The position numbers and the translations under genes are program-made. A stretch of 64,000 bases of DNA from Thraustochytrium sp. TN22 (taxonomy: Eukaryota; Sar; Bigyra; Thraustochytrida; Thraustochytriidae): the NCBI GenBank assembly GCA_013306675.1, contig JABLUY010000214.1, positions 1-64,000 on the forward strand, in the 5' to 3' direction. Below the pieces are notes generated by a model that was given only the letters and a program-made list of their open reading frames with translations, was not told the DNA's origin and made no database searches. The stretch's first letter is position 1, and each line of letters opens with the position of its first letter. Below are positions 49,649 to 60,075 of the stretch, in pieces.

Positions 49649-51925
49649 TCAGCACCGCCCAAAGTAACCCGCAAAGGGCACCAAGTGCCGCTCGCCCTGC
49701 GGCGGCCACACGGGACCCGCGAACGGATCGTACCCCGAGTTCACAAAGCGGTCCCGAGAAGCCAGCGCCGCGTCCCACACTGAGGCAGTGCGCGTCGAGG
49801 CCTCCGCACGCACGCGGTCCGCGTCGCAGTCGTGCAAGAAGGTCCCAAAGCACCCGCTGTAGGTGTGCTCCGCGAGAAATACCAAAAGCGCCTCGTTGAA
49901 CTCAAAGACGCTGGACCGCAGCCGCAGCACGTTGTGGACGGCGTCCAGGAACTGTACAAAGACCGGGCTGTACTCGTGCGACGACAGTGGGCCGCTGCGC
50001 TGCGCAAACTTATGCCCAAACGCACACCACTCGGCAGCAAGAAGCGTGCAAAAGCCGCGCAGCGTTCGCGCCTCAGGATCCAGAATCAGCTTTGCCATGC
50101 AGACGAGCTGTGGTGTCCGATCGAAGCCATCGCTGCAATGCACAAGCACTGCTGCGCCGTCCTCGTGCAGGGAGCGTGCCACATACTCGGAGGCCGCGAG
50201 GATGCCCGCCATGTGCGAGAGCCACTGCGACTCCACAACGCGCTCCCAGAACGATGGCTGCGAGCTGCGGCTCGGCGCATAATATCCGGCCATCAGCTGC
50301 TTCACGCTCGAGCGCATCGTGTGAATGTTCCCGATCTGGCACAGCTTCACTCTGGCGCCCGCGTACGAGCTCGACCGCTCCAGGCCGCGGCCTTGCAGCG
50401 TGTTGCCCAGGACGGCAGGCCGCCCGCGGGCGTCCACAATCACCAGGCGCCGCGCCTCGCTCTGCTGCACGATGCGGCTCATCATGAGCTCGTCCATCGC
50501 GCAGCGGTGGTTCGCAATCCCCACCAGGGGCTGGCTGCTCCGGCACAGGACGGCGCCCGTGCACGGGTCGACCCAGCGCACGACTGGAATGCGCCCGCGG
50601 CTGCGAAAGGCCGCCACGCTCGCCACCTCCTCCTCCGTGCACGCCCGCGGCACCGCCAGCCAGCGCGGGTACGACCCGCACGTTGAAAATCCATCCGTCT
50701 GGTCGTGCAGTCGTAGGTACAGACGGTCCTCCTTGCTCGTGCCGAGGCGGGCCGCCGCCGTCTCCAGCGCCCGCTCGAAGCCGGCCAGCTCCTCTCGGGG
50801 CGACCAGTTTGCCCAAGTCTCCCACGCCGAGGGGGAAGGACGGCCGGCGGGCGGCTCGGGCGGCTTCGCGCCCGCCGTCGGAACGGCGTAGGTGAACTCG
50901 CGCAAGGCGGCCCCGCGCCGCTCCTGCACCAGCTCGCGCACCGCCTCGAGCTGCTTGTCGTGCATATCACACGAAAAGACCACCCGCCGCAGGTCCCGGG
51001 TCCAGACTGAGAGATCCAGGCCGCTTGTGCGGAGCGAGTCGATGCTGAGCAGCGGGATGGACACCTCTGCCGGAAAGCTGGCCGTGTCCAAGAGCGCGTC
51101 GCCCCTGTCCACGCGGCCGCCGTCGCGCTCTAGCCGCCACGCGTACATGGAGAAGCACAGCCGGTACGTGGACACGCGCAAAACGCCCTGCGCCAGTTTG
51201 GACAGGTCTCCGCTGTGGGCGGCCGCCGTCACGAGCGTCACCTGGTCGAATTCGGCCACCCACTCCTCCCGCGCCACCGGGTCCACCGCGGCACGCACCC
51301 GCGCCCTGGGAGAGGCGGGCTTCGCCTCCGGCGCGGGTCCTGCAGCGACCGGCGTGGCCTCGGCGAGCGCCTTTTCGTTGCCAGCTGGCGCGATCTGGGC
51401 GCTTGGGGACGCAGGAGGCGGTTGGTAAAGCGTCCCGTGCGCAATCATGGTTCGCACGCCAAGAACGAAGTTGTTGCGGTCCTCGCTGGACCGAAAGAGG
51501 AAGGTCTTGACCTCGCGCTCAAGCTGATTCTCCGAGTCCAGCGCATACAGGTGTATTTGCAGCGCCAAGGCGAAGGCGTCGTCGCCGCCGCCACCGCCGC
51601 CGCCGCCGAGCCGCGACCGGAGCGGCAGCTTGGCGTTTTCCGCGTCGAGGCGAGCCACCCGCCAGAGCGGCCACTGCTTGATCTCCCCGTCGGCGCCGGT
51701 CGTCACGACCGCATCTACGCCCTCCACGAGCGCCAGCACGCGCTGCTTGAGCCGCAGCTTGCTCTTCTTCTGCACCTCGAAGGCGCGCCACGCGCCGCGC
51801 TCGTCCCCGTCGGCGACCTCGGCGACCGCGCCGCGCTCGTTCCCATCGCCACCGCTCCGCGGCCGCCGGCGCAGCAACAGGCTTGCGGGCGGCTGCCAGG
51901 CCAGCGCCGCGCCGCGCGAGCCCAT
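49649..51925 (-). CDS. Myotubularin-related phosphoinositide 3-phosphatase
   Basis: Myotubularins remove the 3-phosphate of PI3P and PI(3,5)P2 on endosomes. This 758-residue protein has an N-terminal PH-like region (KLRLKQRVLALVEGVDAVVT; VKTFLFRSSEDRNNFVLGVR) and a PH-GRAM region near 230-300 (LAQGVLRVSTYRLCFSMYAW). The phosphatase domain (about 350-720) has FSTCGSYPRWLAVPRACTEE, RGRIPVVRWVDP and QPLVGIANHRCAMDE. The active site is VHCSDGFDRTPQL, with C597 and R603 of the CX5R signature both present, so it should be catalytic. LLAAEWCAFGHKFAQRSG and FLDAVHNVLRL are also typical. ATG 51925 begins MGSRGAALAWQPP; the frame upstream lacks an ATG. No FYVE or C-terminal coiled coil is seen. Confidence 0.94.
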   Translation of the reverse strand: MGSRGAALAWQPPASLLLRRRPRSGGDGNERGAVAEVADGDERGAWRAFEVQKKSKLRLKQRVLALVEGVDAVVTTGADGEIKQWPLWRVARLDAENAKLPLRSRLGGGGGGGGDDAFALALQIHLYALDSENQLEREVKTFLFRSSEDRNNFVLGVRTMIAHGTLYQPPPASPSAQIAPAGNEKALAEATPVAAGPAPEAKPASPRARVRAAVDPVAREEWVAEFDQVTLVTAAAHSGDLSKLAQGVLRVSTYRLCFSMYAWRLERDGGRVDRGDALLDTASFPAEVSIPLLSIDSLRTSGLDLSVWTRDLRRVVFSCDMHDKQLEAVRELVQERRGAALREFTYAVPTAGAKPPEPPAGRPSPSAWETWANWSPREELAGFERALETAAARLGTSKEDRLYLRLHDQTDGFSTCGSYPRWLAVPRACTEEEVASVAAFRSRGRIPVVRWVDPCTGAVLCRSSQPLVGIANHRCAMDELMMSRIVQQSEARRLVIVDARGRPAVLGNTLQGRGLERSSSYAGARVKLCQIGNIHTMRSSVKQLMAGYYAPSRSSQPSFWERVVESQWLSHMAGILAASEYVARSLHEDGAAVLVHCSDGFDRTPQLVCMAKLILDPEARTLRGFCTLLAAEWCAFGHKFAQRSGPLSSHEYSPVFVQFLDAVHNVLRLRSSVFEFNEALLVFLAEHTYSGCFGTFLHDCDADRVRAEASTRTASVWDAALASRDRFVNSGYDPFAGPVWPPQGERHLVPFAGYFGRC

Positions 51926-52646
51926 GGTGGTTTGTCTGCGAAGGGGCCTCGGAGAGAGCGCGAAGCGACAGGCTTTGACATCTGGCAACTTCTGTCGCGG
52001 TCGAGATCTCCTCTCCAAAGGGGTGCGCGCAGGGGAGTGCGCGGCCGCCGCAAGTCACCACAGTGCCGAGTGCGCACCCTCGGCCATCACCATGGCCACA
52101 GCAGTGGCAGCACGCAACGCCGCACAACGGATGCGCTGTGTCGTGTTGACAGGCCTCAGAGCGCCTTGCGCTGGCTGCCTTGGATTTGTGGCACGTGCTG
52201 CGCGCATCGCTTCGGACTTCGTTGGGGTTGGTACCAGTAGCCTCGAAAGAAAACCCCCTGGCAGGGACCAGAGTTGGAAAGGTGCCGTGGTCGCGACGAG
52301 ACAAGCGAGTCTGCTCGCTTCACGAGGCCGGCGAGTTTGCTCTAGCTCACCGAGACTAGCTAGAGCTAGCTAGTAGCGAGTCTGCTCGCTCGACGACGCC
52401 AGTGAGTCTGCTTGCTTGACGAGGCTCGCTCGGCGAGCCCGGCGCGCCTGCTCGCTCGGCGAGGCCGGCGCGCCTGCTCGCTCGGCGAGGCTAGCAAATC
52501 AGCTCACTCGTCAGTCTTACCTCTCTCGCAGAAGCAAGCAACGTACTTGGTCGTGGAGCGCGGGTCTTGAGCGTCGACGGCCCTCATCTCTTCCACGCAT
52601 TCTCATCGAGAGGCAAGCCGCGCCCGCACCAGGCTTGCTCCATGCT
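51926..52646. promoter_or_regulatory. Divergent region, myotubularin / coiled-coil gene
   Basis: About 720 bp with lower GC near 52100-52370, CTAG-rich sequence near 52355-52378 and a GCTCGCTCGGCGAG repeat cluster before the coiled-coil gene. It should contain both promoters. No coding sequence is supported. Confidence 0.5.
52382..52499. repeat. 26-bp imperfect tandem repeat
   Basis: Units begin CTGCTCGCTCG or CTGCTTGCTTG at 52382, 52408, 52448 and 52474; the second unit is longer. Units resemble the GAGTCTGCTCGCTTCACGAG sequence at about 52308-52327. Confidence 0.8.
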
Positions 52647-54857
52647 ATGCTCGAATTCGAGGCTGAAGAGGTGACGCGGCGGCTGCGCGGCGTGCTAGAC
52701 GAGATCTGTGAGTCGCGCGCCAACCGAGATGGCGCCGGATTTTGCAGGCGCCTTGTGGAGAGGGAACTAGAGCACTATGTGAGGCGTGCGGCGACCGGAA
52801 AAGAGCGCGAGCTCGCAGCTAGCAAGGCACAGCTCTTCGACGCGCGTCGTGAGGCGGACGCCCTCCGCAAGACCGTACGCGAGCTCGAGGCACGCGTCGC
52901 GAAGCGGGAGGATCTTCTCGAAGACCAGCGCCATGCGTACATGAAGGAGATCATCGGCCTCAAGGAGGCTCTATTTAGCATGCGCCGCCCAGTGGTGACC
53001 CGCGGCAGGAGCAGGCACGGCTTTCTGATCGCTTCGGACGAGGCGAGCGTGACCGCCGACGACCAGGTGGCGCGCATCAAGCTGCACAAGCCCGGGCTCG
53101 GTACCTTCAATACGGATCATGGTGACGACCCGCTGCGCCAGACGGATCGCGCGGAAGACAGCGCTGAGGTGGGCCGTGGCAACAACGACTCTGAGAGCGG
53201 CATCTATGCGGAGAACGACGACGGGGAGTCGGCGTCGACCGCTGCGCCCCCCTCATACATTTCCGATAAGCACAAGATCAACGTCCTCAGCGCGCGTCTT
53301 CAGAGCGCGCAGTCGCGTCTGGAATCTACCCTCGCTGACATGTCCTCGTTGCAGCGTGCCAAGAATCAGACGGACCGCGAAAACAGCGAGTTGCAGCGCA
53401 GGCTCGAGTTCCTCGAGCGCTTCGACGTCAAGACCATTCGTGCGGACCTCTCAGAGGCGCGGGCCGCACTAGAGCGCGAGCGCGAGGCGGCGCGCACCGC
53501 TGCCGCCGCGTTCGAGGCTGAGCGGCGCGACCGGGACGCACAGCTCGTAAGGCTAACCTCCCGCGTCGCCGAGTCCGAGCCCACGCTGCGCGCTGCGCTG
53601 GACACCTTCGCCGAGGACCTCCTGGCTGGCCTTGACGAGTTTCAGACGCGTGTCTCGAGCAGCGTGCGCCGCACCATGGCGGCTACCTCGCGTCTGCAGG
53701 CCAGCATGAGCCGCAGAGGGCTCCAGCTCAAGTTCCATCCCATGGTCGTGCAGCTACGGCGTGAGGCAACGCAGCACGCCTCACGCGTGGCCGAGCTGGA
53801 GCGCAGGCTCAAGGTCCACGAGCGCCGCGCCGAGGAGCACCGTAAGTTCGAGATGAAGCGGCTCAGCTCCACGCGCGGGCTCGTCACGCGAACCTCGACG
53901 GTGTCCAAGTTTCAGTCCGGAAAGATGCAAGCGTACCAGTCTGGCAAGTTGCAGCCATATCAATCGGGCAAGCTTCAGGTGTGCAAAATGCCCATGGGTT
54001 CGTCCAATCGTGCCATCCTCTCCCAGACCCTGCAGCGGGGCTCCGAAAATGACCTTGCCCTGCCCAGCGAACACTGCCACGCACATCATCGCGAGGGCGC
54101 AAGCCGTCTTTCGCAAATCGAGGTGGCTACTTCACCATGTCGCGCTGCTACTGCGGCCGCCAACGAGATTGGTAGGCGATTCGCCACCAGTGGCGCCGAG
54201 AGCAGCGGCCCGGGCGCGCCTTCTTCACCGCATGCAAGCGACCAGGCGGAGCTCAAGCGTCGCGAATCCGTCGTGGTGTCCCTTACCGAGCAGCTCACCA
54301 AGATACACTCGCTTCGATCTTCGCTGCTTCTCGCTACGGCCGCCTCGCCGCGAGCAGCAAGCAGCATTCAGTCTTGTCATGATGCTCCAGAAGAGGACAT
54401 CGACAATGATCTTGGCGGACAGCCTGCAATTGCCGAATTGCTCAGCAGTGACAGCCTTGGTTGGGCCCAAGGAAGCGAGCCGAGGCATCACCGTACAGGG
54501 CAAGACCAGGCACAGGATAGCTTTTCCGTGCTCAACCAGGTGGCAGGAGCCCGGGCGTCGTCGTCCGAGCAGGACCTGGACACCGTCCTGCACGAGCTGA
54601 GCACAGAACTGCGCCGTGCAACGCAGAGAGGGAATGATGCGGCGCTGTGTGCCGCTCATTTGCAAGGTTCGCAGCCCCAAAGGAACCTGAGCGCGACGAG
54701 GCCAACGAATGCCAAGGTTGCCGCCCAGGCGCGAGGCCCGAGCCCCGCGCAAGCGGCGCGCCAGCTCGTGGACTGCGTCATCTCGCCCCACGGGGACGCC
54801 TCTTCTGCCTTTCGGACGGTCAAACAGATTGTCAGCGACCTGAGTCGGACCAGGTGA
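52647..54857 (+). CDS. Large coiled-coil protein of unknown function
   Basis: This 736-residue protein was not assigned to a family. It opens with a helical domain (MLEFEAEEVTRRLRGVLDEI, then RRLVERELEHYVRRA). A coiled coil includes DARREADALRKTVRELEARV and, after a short break, YMKEIIGLKEALF, a motif I associate with conserved stramenopile coiled-coil proteins. A second coiled coil spans about 220-430. A curious threefold repeat follows: KFQSGKMQAYQSGKLQPYQS and GKLQV (about 425-450). The rest is Ser/Ala-rich and probably disordered. No membrane segment is seen. ATG 52647 follows an out-of-frame ATG at 52642; frames further upstream come from the GCTCG repeats. A cytoskeletal or basal-body role would be a guess. 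Confidence 0.75.
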   Translation: MLEFEAEEVTRRLRGVLDEICESRANRDGAGFCRRLVERELEHYVRRAATGKERELAASKAQLFDARREADALRKTVRELEARVAKREDLLEDQRHAYMKEIIGLKEALFSMRRPVVTRGRSRHGFLIASDEASVTADDQVARIKLHKPGLGTFNTDHGDDPLRQTDRAEDSAEVGRGNNDSESGIYAENDDGESASTAAPPSYISDKHKINVLSARLQSAQSRLESTLADMSSLQRAKNQTDRENSELQRRLEFLERFDVKTIRADLSEARAALEREREAARTAAAAFEAERRDRDAQLVRLTSRVAESEPTLRAALDTFAEDLLAGLDEFQTRVSSSVRRTMAATSRLQASMSRRGLQLKFHPMVVQLRREATQHASRVAELERRLKVHERRAEEHRKFEMKRLSSTRGLVTRTSTVSKFQSGKMQAYQSGKLQPYQSGKLQVCKMPMGSSNRAILSQTLQRGSENDLALPSEHCHAHHREGASRLSQIEVATSPCRAATAAANEIGRRFATSGAESSGPGAPSSPHASDQAELKRRESVVVSLTEQLTKIHSLRSSLLLATAASPRAASSIQSCHDAPEEDIDNDLGGQPAIAELLSSDSLGWAQGSEPRHHRTGQDQAQDSFSVLNQVAGARASSSEQDLDTVLHELSTELRRATQRGNDAALCAAHLQGSQPQRNLSATRPTNAKVAAQARGPSPAQAARQLVDCVISPHGDASSAFRTVKQIVSDLSRTR

Positions 54858-54908
54858 TTGAATCTTATTGATGAATTGACAACGCGTCGATCATGTCTAT
54901 CGTGGTCG

Positions 54909-55406
54909 CTAGCGCAGACTGCCCACGACCGCGTACTTGCCAAGGAGCTTGTCCCACCACTGGGACAGCACGCCGAGCTCCTTGGCGTCCAGGTCGTCCG
55001 TTCGCGGGTTCTTGACGAGCTCTGGGTCGAGCTTCATCTTGGCGAGGGCACGCGAGGCGTCATGGCCCGCCAGCAGCGCGTAGCTGCCGCCGGGGCCATA
55101 GAACGAGGACGCCGATACATCGAACACCACGCCGTTCACCGCGATATACGTCGGCTTCCCCTGGGACCCGTCAAAGTCGCGCAGCTCCTCGAGCGAGAAC
55201 TCGCGCAGCCGCTGCACCTGCGCGGCGCACTCGGCCGCTCGCACGGCCGACAGCTCGCGCGACGCGTCCAGCAGGCACGTCTCGTCGTCGTCCAGGTCCG
55301 GCCGCAGCCCCCTGCACCTGCTGCACGAACACCGCGGCTCGCCCGTGCCGGCCGGCGCCGACGCCGACGCCACCAGGTGCGCCGCCACCACGCGCACGCG
55401 CCGCAT
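54909..55406 (-). CDS. Cytochrome-b5-like heme/steroid-binding protein (MAPR family, PGRMC/Dap1/neudesin-like)
   Basis: MAPR proteins bind heme and act in sterol synthesis and P450 support. This 165-residue protein has the MAPR core at about residues 65-160: FSLEELRDFDGSQGKPTYIA, VNGVVFDVSASSFYGPGGSY and ALLAGHDASRALAKMKLD. These carry the Y/F-x-GPGGxY pattern that replaces the HPGG of true cytochrome b5. The N-terminus (about 1-60) has a Cys-x-Cys-x-x-Cys cluster (CSCSRC) and no clear membrane anchor, although PGRMC proteins usually have one. A consensus-like donor (CAG then GTGAGC) lies just upstream of the ATG on the minus strand near 55428, so a 5' exon with an anchor could be missing. 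ATG 55406 is used meanwhile. It converges on the coiled-coil gene with a 51-bp gap. Confidence 0.85.
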   Translation of the reverse strand: MRRVRVVAAHLVASASAPAGTGEPRCSCSRCRGLRPDLDDDETCLLDASRELSAVRAAECAAQVQRLREFSLEELRDFDGSQGKPTYIAVNGVVFDVSASSFYGPGGSYALLAGHDASRALAKMKLDPELVKNPRTDDLDAKELGVLSQWWDKLLGKYAVVGSLR

Positions 55407-55988
55407 CCTCGCCGCTCTCGTCCGCTCACCTGCGGCGCGCGCCGCCGCCGCGGACCTTGGCCCGCTGCCGCCGTGCCGCGCAGTCGCGGAGCCGCCCTTG
55501 CTCCGGCCTCGCCGGCCTCGCCGGAGGTTTTGATTCTGTTGCGCGTGCAGTGCTTTGTATGGATGGCGTGGTACGGGGTACGGGTACCTGGTGCCCGTGT
55601 ACTTCGTGCTACTTCGAGAACCGGGAGGCGGAGGCCGGCAGCGTCATCAACCTCACTGTCAGCTTGGCGCACCAGTAGGAAAATGGCAAAGAGCGCGGCG
55701 CTGCAAGCAGCAGTGCAAGGGCGCCGTCGTGCGGGCGAGGACGCTGTCTGGTTGCCTTCTTTGCGTGTGCCAGTGGGCCGGGCTCGCCTGCCTGCGAGCA
55801 GGAGCGGACCCACACGGCGACTAGGACTCGGAGGCGCTGCTAAGTAAAACCAAGGAAAAGAAGAGTTGCGATGGCGGCTTTTCTTTACCTGGCTGCAAAG
55901 CTTTGCATGCGGGCGAGATGCCACTCAAATGAACCTCCGAGTCACGAGAAAGCCTCCCGACGACTCCCTCGCAGCAGGCAGAATCATA

Positions 55989-55991
<3 letters not shown>

Positions 55992-56022
<31 letters not shown>
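55992..56022. repeat. (TC)n microsatellite
   Basis: About 15 dinucleotides in a row, just upstream of a TATA-like element. Confidence 0.95.
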
Positions 56023-56024
<2 letters not shown>

Positions 56025-56043
56025 GAGCGAGCCGCGAGAGGCT

Positions 56044-56051
56044 TATAAAAG
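56044..56051 (+). promoter_or_regulatory. TATA-like box upstream of the LRR gene
   Basis: TATAAAAG, 168 bp upstream of the ATG at 56219 and just after the TC tract. This is the clearest TATA box in the window; use is inferred from position only. Confidence 0.5.
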
Positions 56052-56218
56052 CTCATGCGCCTGTTTTTGTGAAGAGACTTTTACTACGAGCGCCGCCGGC
56101 CGCGGAAACAGGGTGCACACCTGCATACGCGGTCGTTGTGTTTCCGAACCAAGCGCAGGCAGGCGCACGGCCGAGCAATCAAACATTCCTTCATTCCATC
56201 GCGCACGCGCGCGGCGCA

Positions 56219-59200
56219 ATGGCAGCCGCGGCGCCAGCGCGGCGCGACTGGGCGACGCGGTGGAAGCGGCGCCACATCGCGCCATGGCACTGCGCGTTGT
56301 GCGCGAGGAAGAACGCCTACGGCGTGGCGCGCTGCGAACAGTGCGGCAAGCTCGCACCGCCTGGCGGTACGTGATGGCCACTGCGAGGAGGCGGAGCGCA
56401 GCCATGCGCAGCGCGAAGGAAAGAGAAGACCGACTAACTCGTTCGCCACGACGGACTCGTTCGACACGACGAACTCGTTCACCACGCTCTTGTTTGCGCA
56501 GCGAATTTGCGCGTCGAGGACGCCGCGGCGACGCTGGCGCAGGGTGTGGTGCGCCAGTACCTGGCGCGCGGCGCGCTCCTGCGGCGCTGCGAGGCGTGCC
56601 TAAGAAAACGCTTTGACAGAACCTCCGGCGAGATCTACGTGGAGCACGCCGAGACCGGCGAGCGGTATGAGCGTGTGGCCGCTCTCCTGCGGACGCGCGA
56701 GCTGGTCATGGACGAGCGGGAGGCGCTCGACTTTGAGGAGTTCCAGACGGCGCAGCATGCGCGGTTGCGGCTCAAGGTGGCCTTCGAGGAACGTGAATCG
56801 CAGCGGCACGTCCAGCGCGAGGCGAAGCGGCGCGCCGAGGAGGAGAAGGCGGCGCATGAGCTGGAAAGCCGCTGGCACTCATCCTTGCTGGCGGCCGGGC
56901 GCAACGGCGAGCTTATCGCTAACTGGCTGCACTTCACCGAGATCCACGAGCGTGTATACGAGATGGGGCCGCAGCTCACCTTGATACGGCTCATCGGGAA
57001 CCCACTCGTTCGTGTGCCGGCGGCCCTCTTTTCGTGCCTGCACAAGCTCGAGGTACTCAGCCTGAGCAACTGCGGCCTCGTGGAACTACCAGACACAATC
57101 ACGACGCTCGCGAATCTGCGCGACCTCAACGTGATGCGCAACGAGCTGCGCGCCTTGCCGGAACGGATTGGCGACCTGACGCGGCTGGAGGAGCTCCATA
57201 TTACGTGCAACAAGCTCGAGAGCCTGCCAGAGAGCATTGGCCAACTAAAGGCGATGCCGAGACTTGGAATCGAGGAGAATCGCATCCCGCTCCTGCCCGC
57301 AGCCATCGTGGAGATGGACTGCAAAATCATGTCCTGGTCGAGCATCGGACTGCGTCAGCTGCCGCTCAATATCGAGGCCTTTGGGTCGCGCCTCGTATCG
57401 CTCTCGGCGGATCACAATCAACTTCGGCGCATCCCACGCGGTATTGGCAAGCTCAAGGCACTCAAGCACCTCTCCTTGTGCGACAACCACATCCGCTATA
57501 TTCCGGACGAGATCAGCGAGTGCGAGAGCCTGGAGCGACTCTGGCTGGACTGGAACGGGGTGAGCGAGCTCCCGCCCGACTTCCTCGCGCTGGGAAACCT
57601 GCAGTCGATTCACCTCGAGGGCAACCCGATGCGTGTGCCACAGATGGACGTGGTCGTGCAGGGGGTCCCGGCGCTGCGTTCGTGGTTCGCCGCCAACGTG
57701 AGCCATTGCCGCGACAAGGAGCGCAAGCGCATCATCCAGCAGCTGCAGAGCTTGCTCGCCACACTGGAGGAGGAGGACCTGAACGACCAGGCCAGCTGCG
57801 TCACGGGCATGCGCACCGACGCCATCGGGGAGTCGCACGACCTCTACTTTGCCTTCACGCCGGACTACCTGCGCGAGGAGGCCATCCCAAGGTACAATGT
57901 CTTCATCGAGAGCCTGTGGGGCGACCAGGATGCCATGGAGGAGCGCATGCGGACCTACGCACGGCACCAGCGGCTCGCGGAGTGGCAGGAGGACCACGAG
58001 CGCGAGCTGGCCGAGGCGTCCTTCACCGCGGAGGTCGACGCGCGCAAGAAGCAGAAGCAGGAGGCCCAGGAGGCCGCTGCGGCCGCTGCGGCTGCCGCAG
58101 AAGCAGAGGCGGAAGTTGCGAGGCGACGCGAGGCGGGGGGGGGCTCAGAGGACGAGGACTCAGACGAGGACGAAGCCGAGGAGCCCGGCGCCGGCTTTGG
58201 CCGGCACGACGACCCTCGCGCCCTCGGCAAAGGGTCCGGCGCGGATGCGGACGCGGGTGCGGACGCGGGTGCGGACGACGACTTGCTCGACGACGACGGC
58301 GTCGACGGTTTGCTGGGCGGCAGGTCGTCCGGCGTGCGCCGCACCGCCGTCATGGGCGTGCTCGCGGCGGCGCAAAAGGAGCTGGAGGCGCGCTTCGGTG
58401 CGGTCGCCGCAAAGCGCACGCCGGAGGAAGAGCGCATCTACCGCACCAAGCTCGCTGTGAGCAAGATACCACGCTATCTGGAGCTCTTCGAGTACTCGTG
58501 GGCTGACGTGGAGGACGCACTGCAAAATTTCCACGACCGGTACGGCGCGGTCTATGTGGAAGACCAGCCGGCGCTCTTCCGGCGCTGCAAGTGCAAGCGT
58601 GACGGTGAGCCGCGGCTCTGCGTACCGCCGAACCTGCACTTTAATTGCTCGCGCAAAGCCAATATGCTCAAGATCGGCGTCGTGACGTACCTGACCCGGA
58701 CGCAGCGGGACAGCATCAACGAAGAGGAGAAGGTCATGCACGAGCGCGTTGAGGCCGTGGACGCGGAAGCACGTGAGTACGCGGGAAGCGAGGAGGGCAC
58801 GGTCTTCTTCGCGTCCCTCGCAAAGCGTGAGGCGGCTACTCTGATGGAGCAGGAGCGCCAGGAGCGCTTCCTGCTGCGACGAAAAGTGCGCCTGGAGCGC
58901 TGGCGGCGCAAGCAGCACCGGCAATTCGACCAGCGGGCAGAGACACTCAAAGGCCAGCGCGCGGCGCGCGTCGAGGCACTGCAGCGCAAGCGCTTCAAGC
59001 TGGTGGCGCTCCTCGAGCGGCTCAAGGGCTGGGAGGCAACCGAGTGCCAGAATAAGATCACCGATCTCGACGACGACATCGCGAACTGCCCGCAGGACAT
59101 GGAGCTCGAGATTCTCAACATGCAGCGCGAGCAGATGGAGCAGCGCTTCGCGGTGCGGAGTGACCATGACGTGATCATGCGCCGGTACAAGGCGCGTCGA

Positions 59201-59704
59201 GCGGGCCTTGGGGTATTGAATGAAGCGCTCACCGGCGCGCACGCGCGCCGCGCGCGAGAGCTCCGCGGCAAGCTCTGCGAGGCGTACGCCCTGGCGGAGC
59301 AGAAGCGTGTCTCTCGTGAGACGCACCGCGAGTACTGCGTCCTGCGGCGCATCATGTTCAGCTGGATGCACCTGGGCGTGCGCAGCACCTTTGAGCGCTG
59401 GCGCGTGTGGACGCGTCGCGCCGTGTACTGGCGCAAGCAGCTGGCGCTGGAGGAGGAGATGCAGCGTGAACTTGTTGAGGCGACGCGTGAGACAGAACGC
59501 ATCTTCCGAGAAGCGGAATTCGCCAAGTGGGTGAAGAAGCTCGACCCTTTCAGCGACCGCTTCTACTGGGAGCACGAAGAGACGCTCGAGGTCCGGTGGG
59601 AGGCGCCAGTGCTGGAAGAGTGCGACTACGTTCCTCGTGGTGTCGGCAAGAAGCGCCTTCCTTTGTCACACAGGCATCAATCAGCTGAACACAAGAGTAG
59701 CTGA
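56219..59704 (+). CDS. RanBP2-type zinc finger / leucine-rich-repeat / coiled-coil protein, two exons
   Basis: Exon 1 (56219-56366) and exon 2 (56502-59704) join to 1116 residues. Exon 1 encodes a RanBP2-type zinc finger: W23-H-C25-x2-C28-x10-C39-x2-C42, then GKLAPPG. Such fingers bind ubiquitin, Ran or single-stranded RNA. Exon 2 begins NLRVEDAAATLAQGVVRQYL followed by ARGALLRR, an IQ-like helix. About nine leucine-rich repeats lie at roughly 209-433, for example LEVLSLSNCGLVELPDTITT and LKHLSLCDNHIRYIPDEISE. Next come LYFAFTPDYLREEAIPRYNV, an acidic Ala/Asp/Gly linker, and long charged helices rich in Arg, Glu and Lys (about 750-1050). A WW-like segment near 1071 (FYWEHEETLEVRWEAP) resembles an earlier one (GEIYVEHAETGERYER). 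No kinase or GTPase domain is seen. The architecture suggests a scaffold; the function is unknown. Confidence 0.88.
56367..56501 (+). other. Spliceosomal intron (135 bp) in the LRR gene
   Basis: Donor GTACGT at 56367 and acceptor GCGCAG ending at 56501. Splicing after the first base of a codon joins the zinc-finger frame to the long LRR frame, which has no in-frame ATG of its own near its start. Unspliced, the finger frame stops within seven bases. Confidence 0.85.
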
Positions 59705-60075
59705 TAGTTACAAAGTGAAGCAGGACGTTGGGTGAGCGGACGCGTCAAGCTGCCGTAATGGATGCGGCAAATTGTCTTTCCTACACGAAGCACGAAGCTG
59801 GGCACTTCCTGCCTCGCAAGGCGGAGTCGACGCAAGGCGGAGACGAAGACTCTGTGGTGTTCCTATTTCAAGAGTGACTTTTCGCCATTTCTCATGGCAC
59901 CTGATCCGGCAAGGAGCGCATCACAACATTCTCGGTCACAGGCAAGAAATTGGCATGGTTGCAAAGTAAAGAAGGGTCAATGCAGGATGGAGCGATTGAG
60001 AAATGAATGGGTGGAAGGAAAGAAGGGGGAGAAAAATCTGGCAGCGAGCGAAACGGGTGCGTCGGCGGACGGCGC
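59705..60075. other. Convergent intergenic region, LRR gene / PP4R3
   Basis: About 370 bp of lower GC between two 3' ends. Nothing coding was recognised. It should contain both poly(A) sites. Confidence 0.6.

Larger units (their letters stand above)
55407..56218. promoter_or_regulatory. Divergent region, MAPR gene / LRR gene, with TC tract and TATA-like box
   Basis: About 810 bp. Its right part has a (TC)n microsatellite followed 22 bp later by TATAAAAG, then GC-rich sequence to the LRR gene ATG. The left part is GC-rich and may hold a missed 5' exon of the MAPR gene. No separate gene was recognised. Confidence 0.55.

Noticed and set aside
58160-59575. 471-codon minus-strand open frame under the LRR gene
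   Set aside because: It is the antisense shadow of charged helices; Leu/His/Val composition is typical of such shadows.
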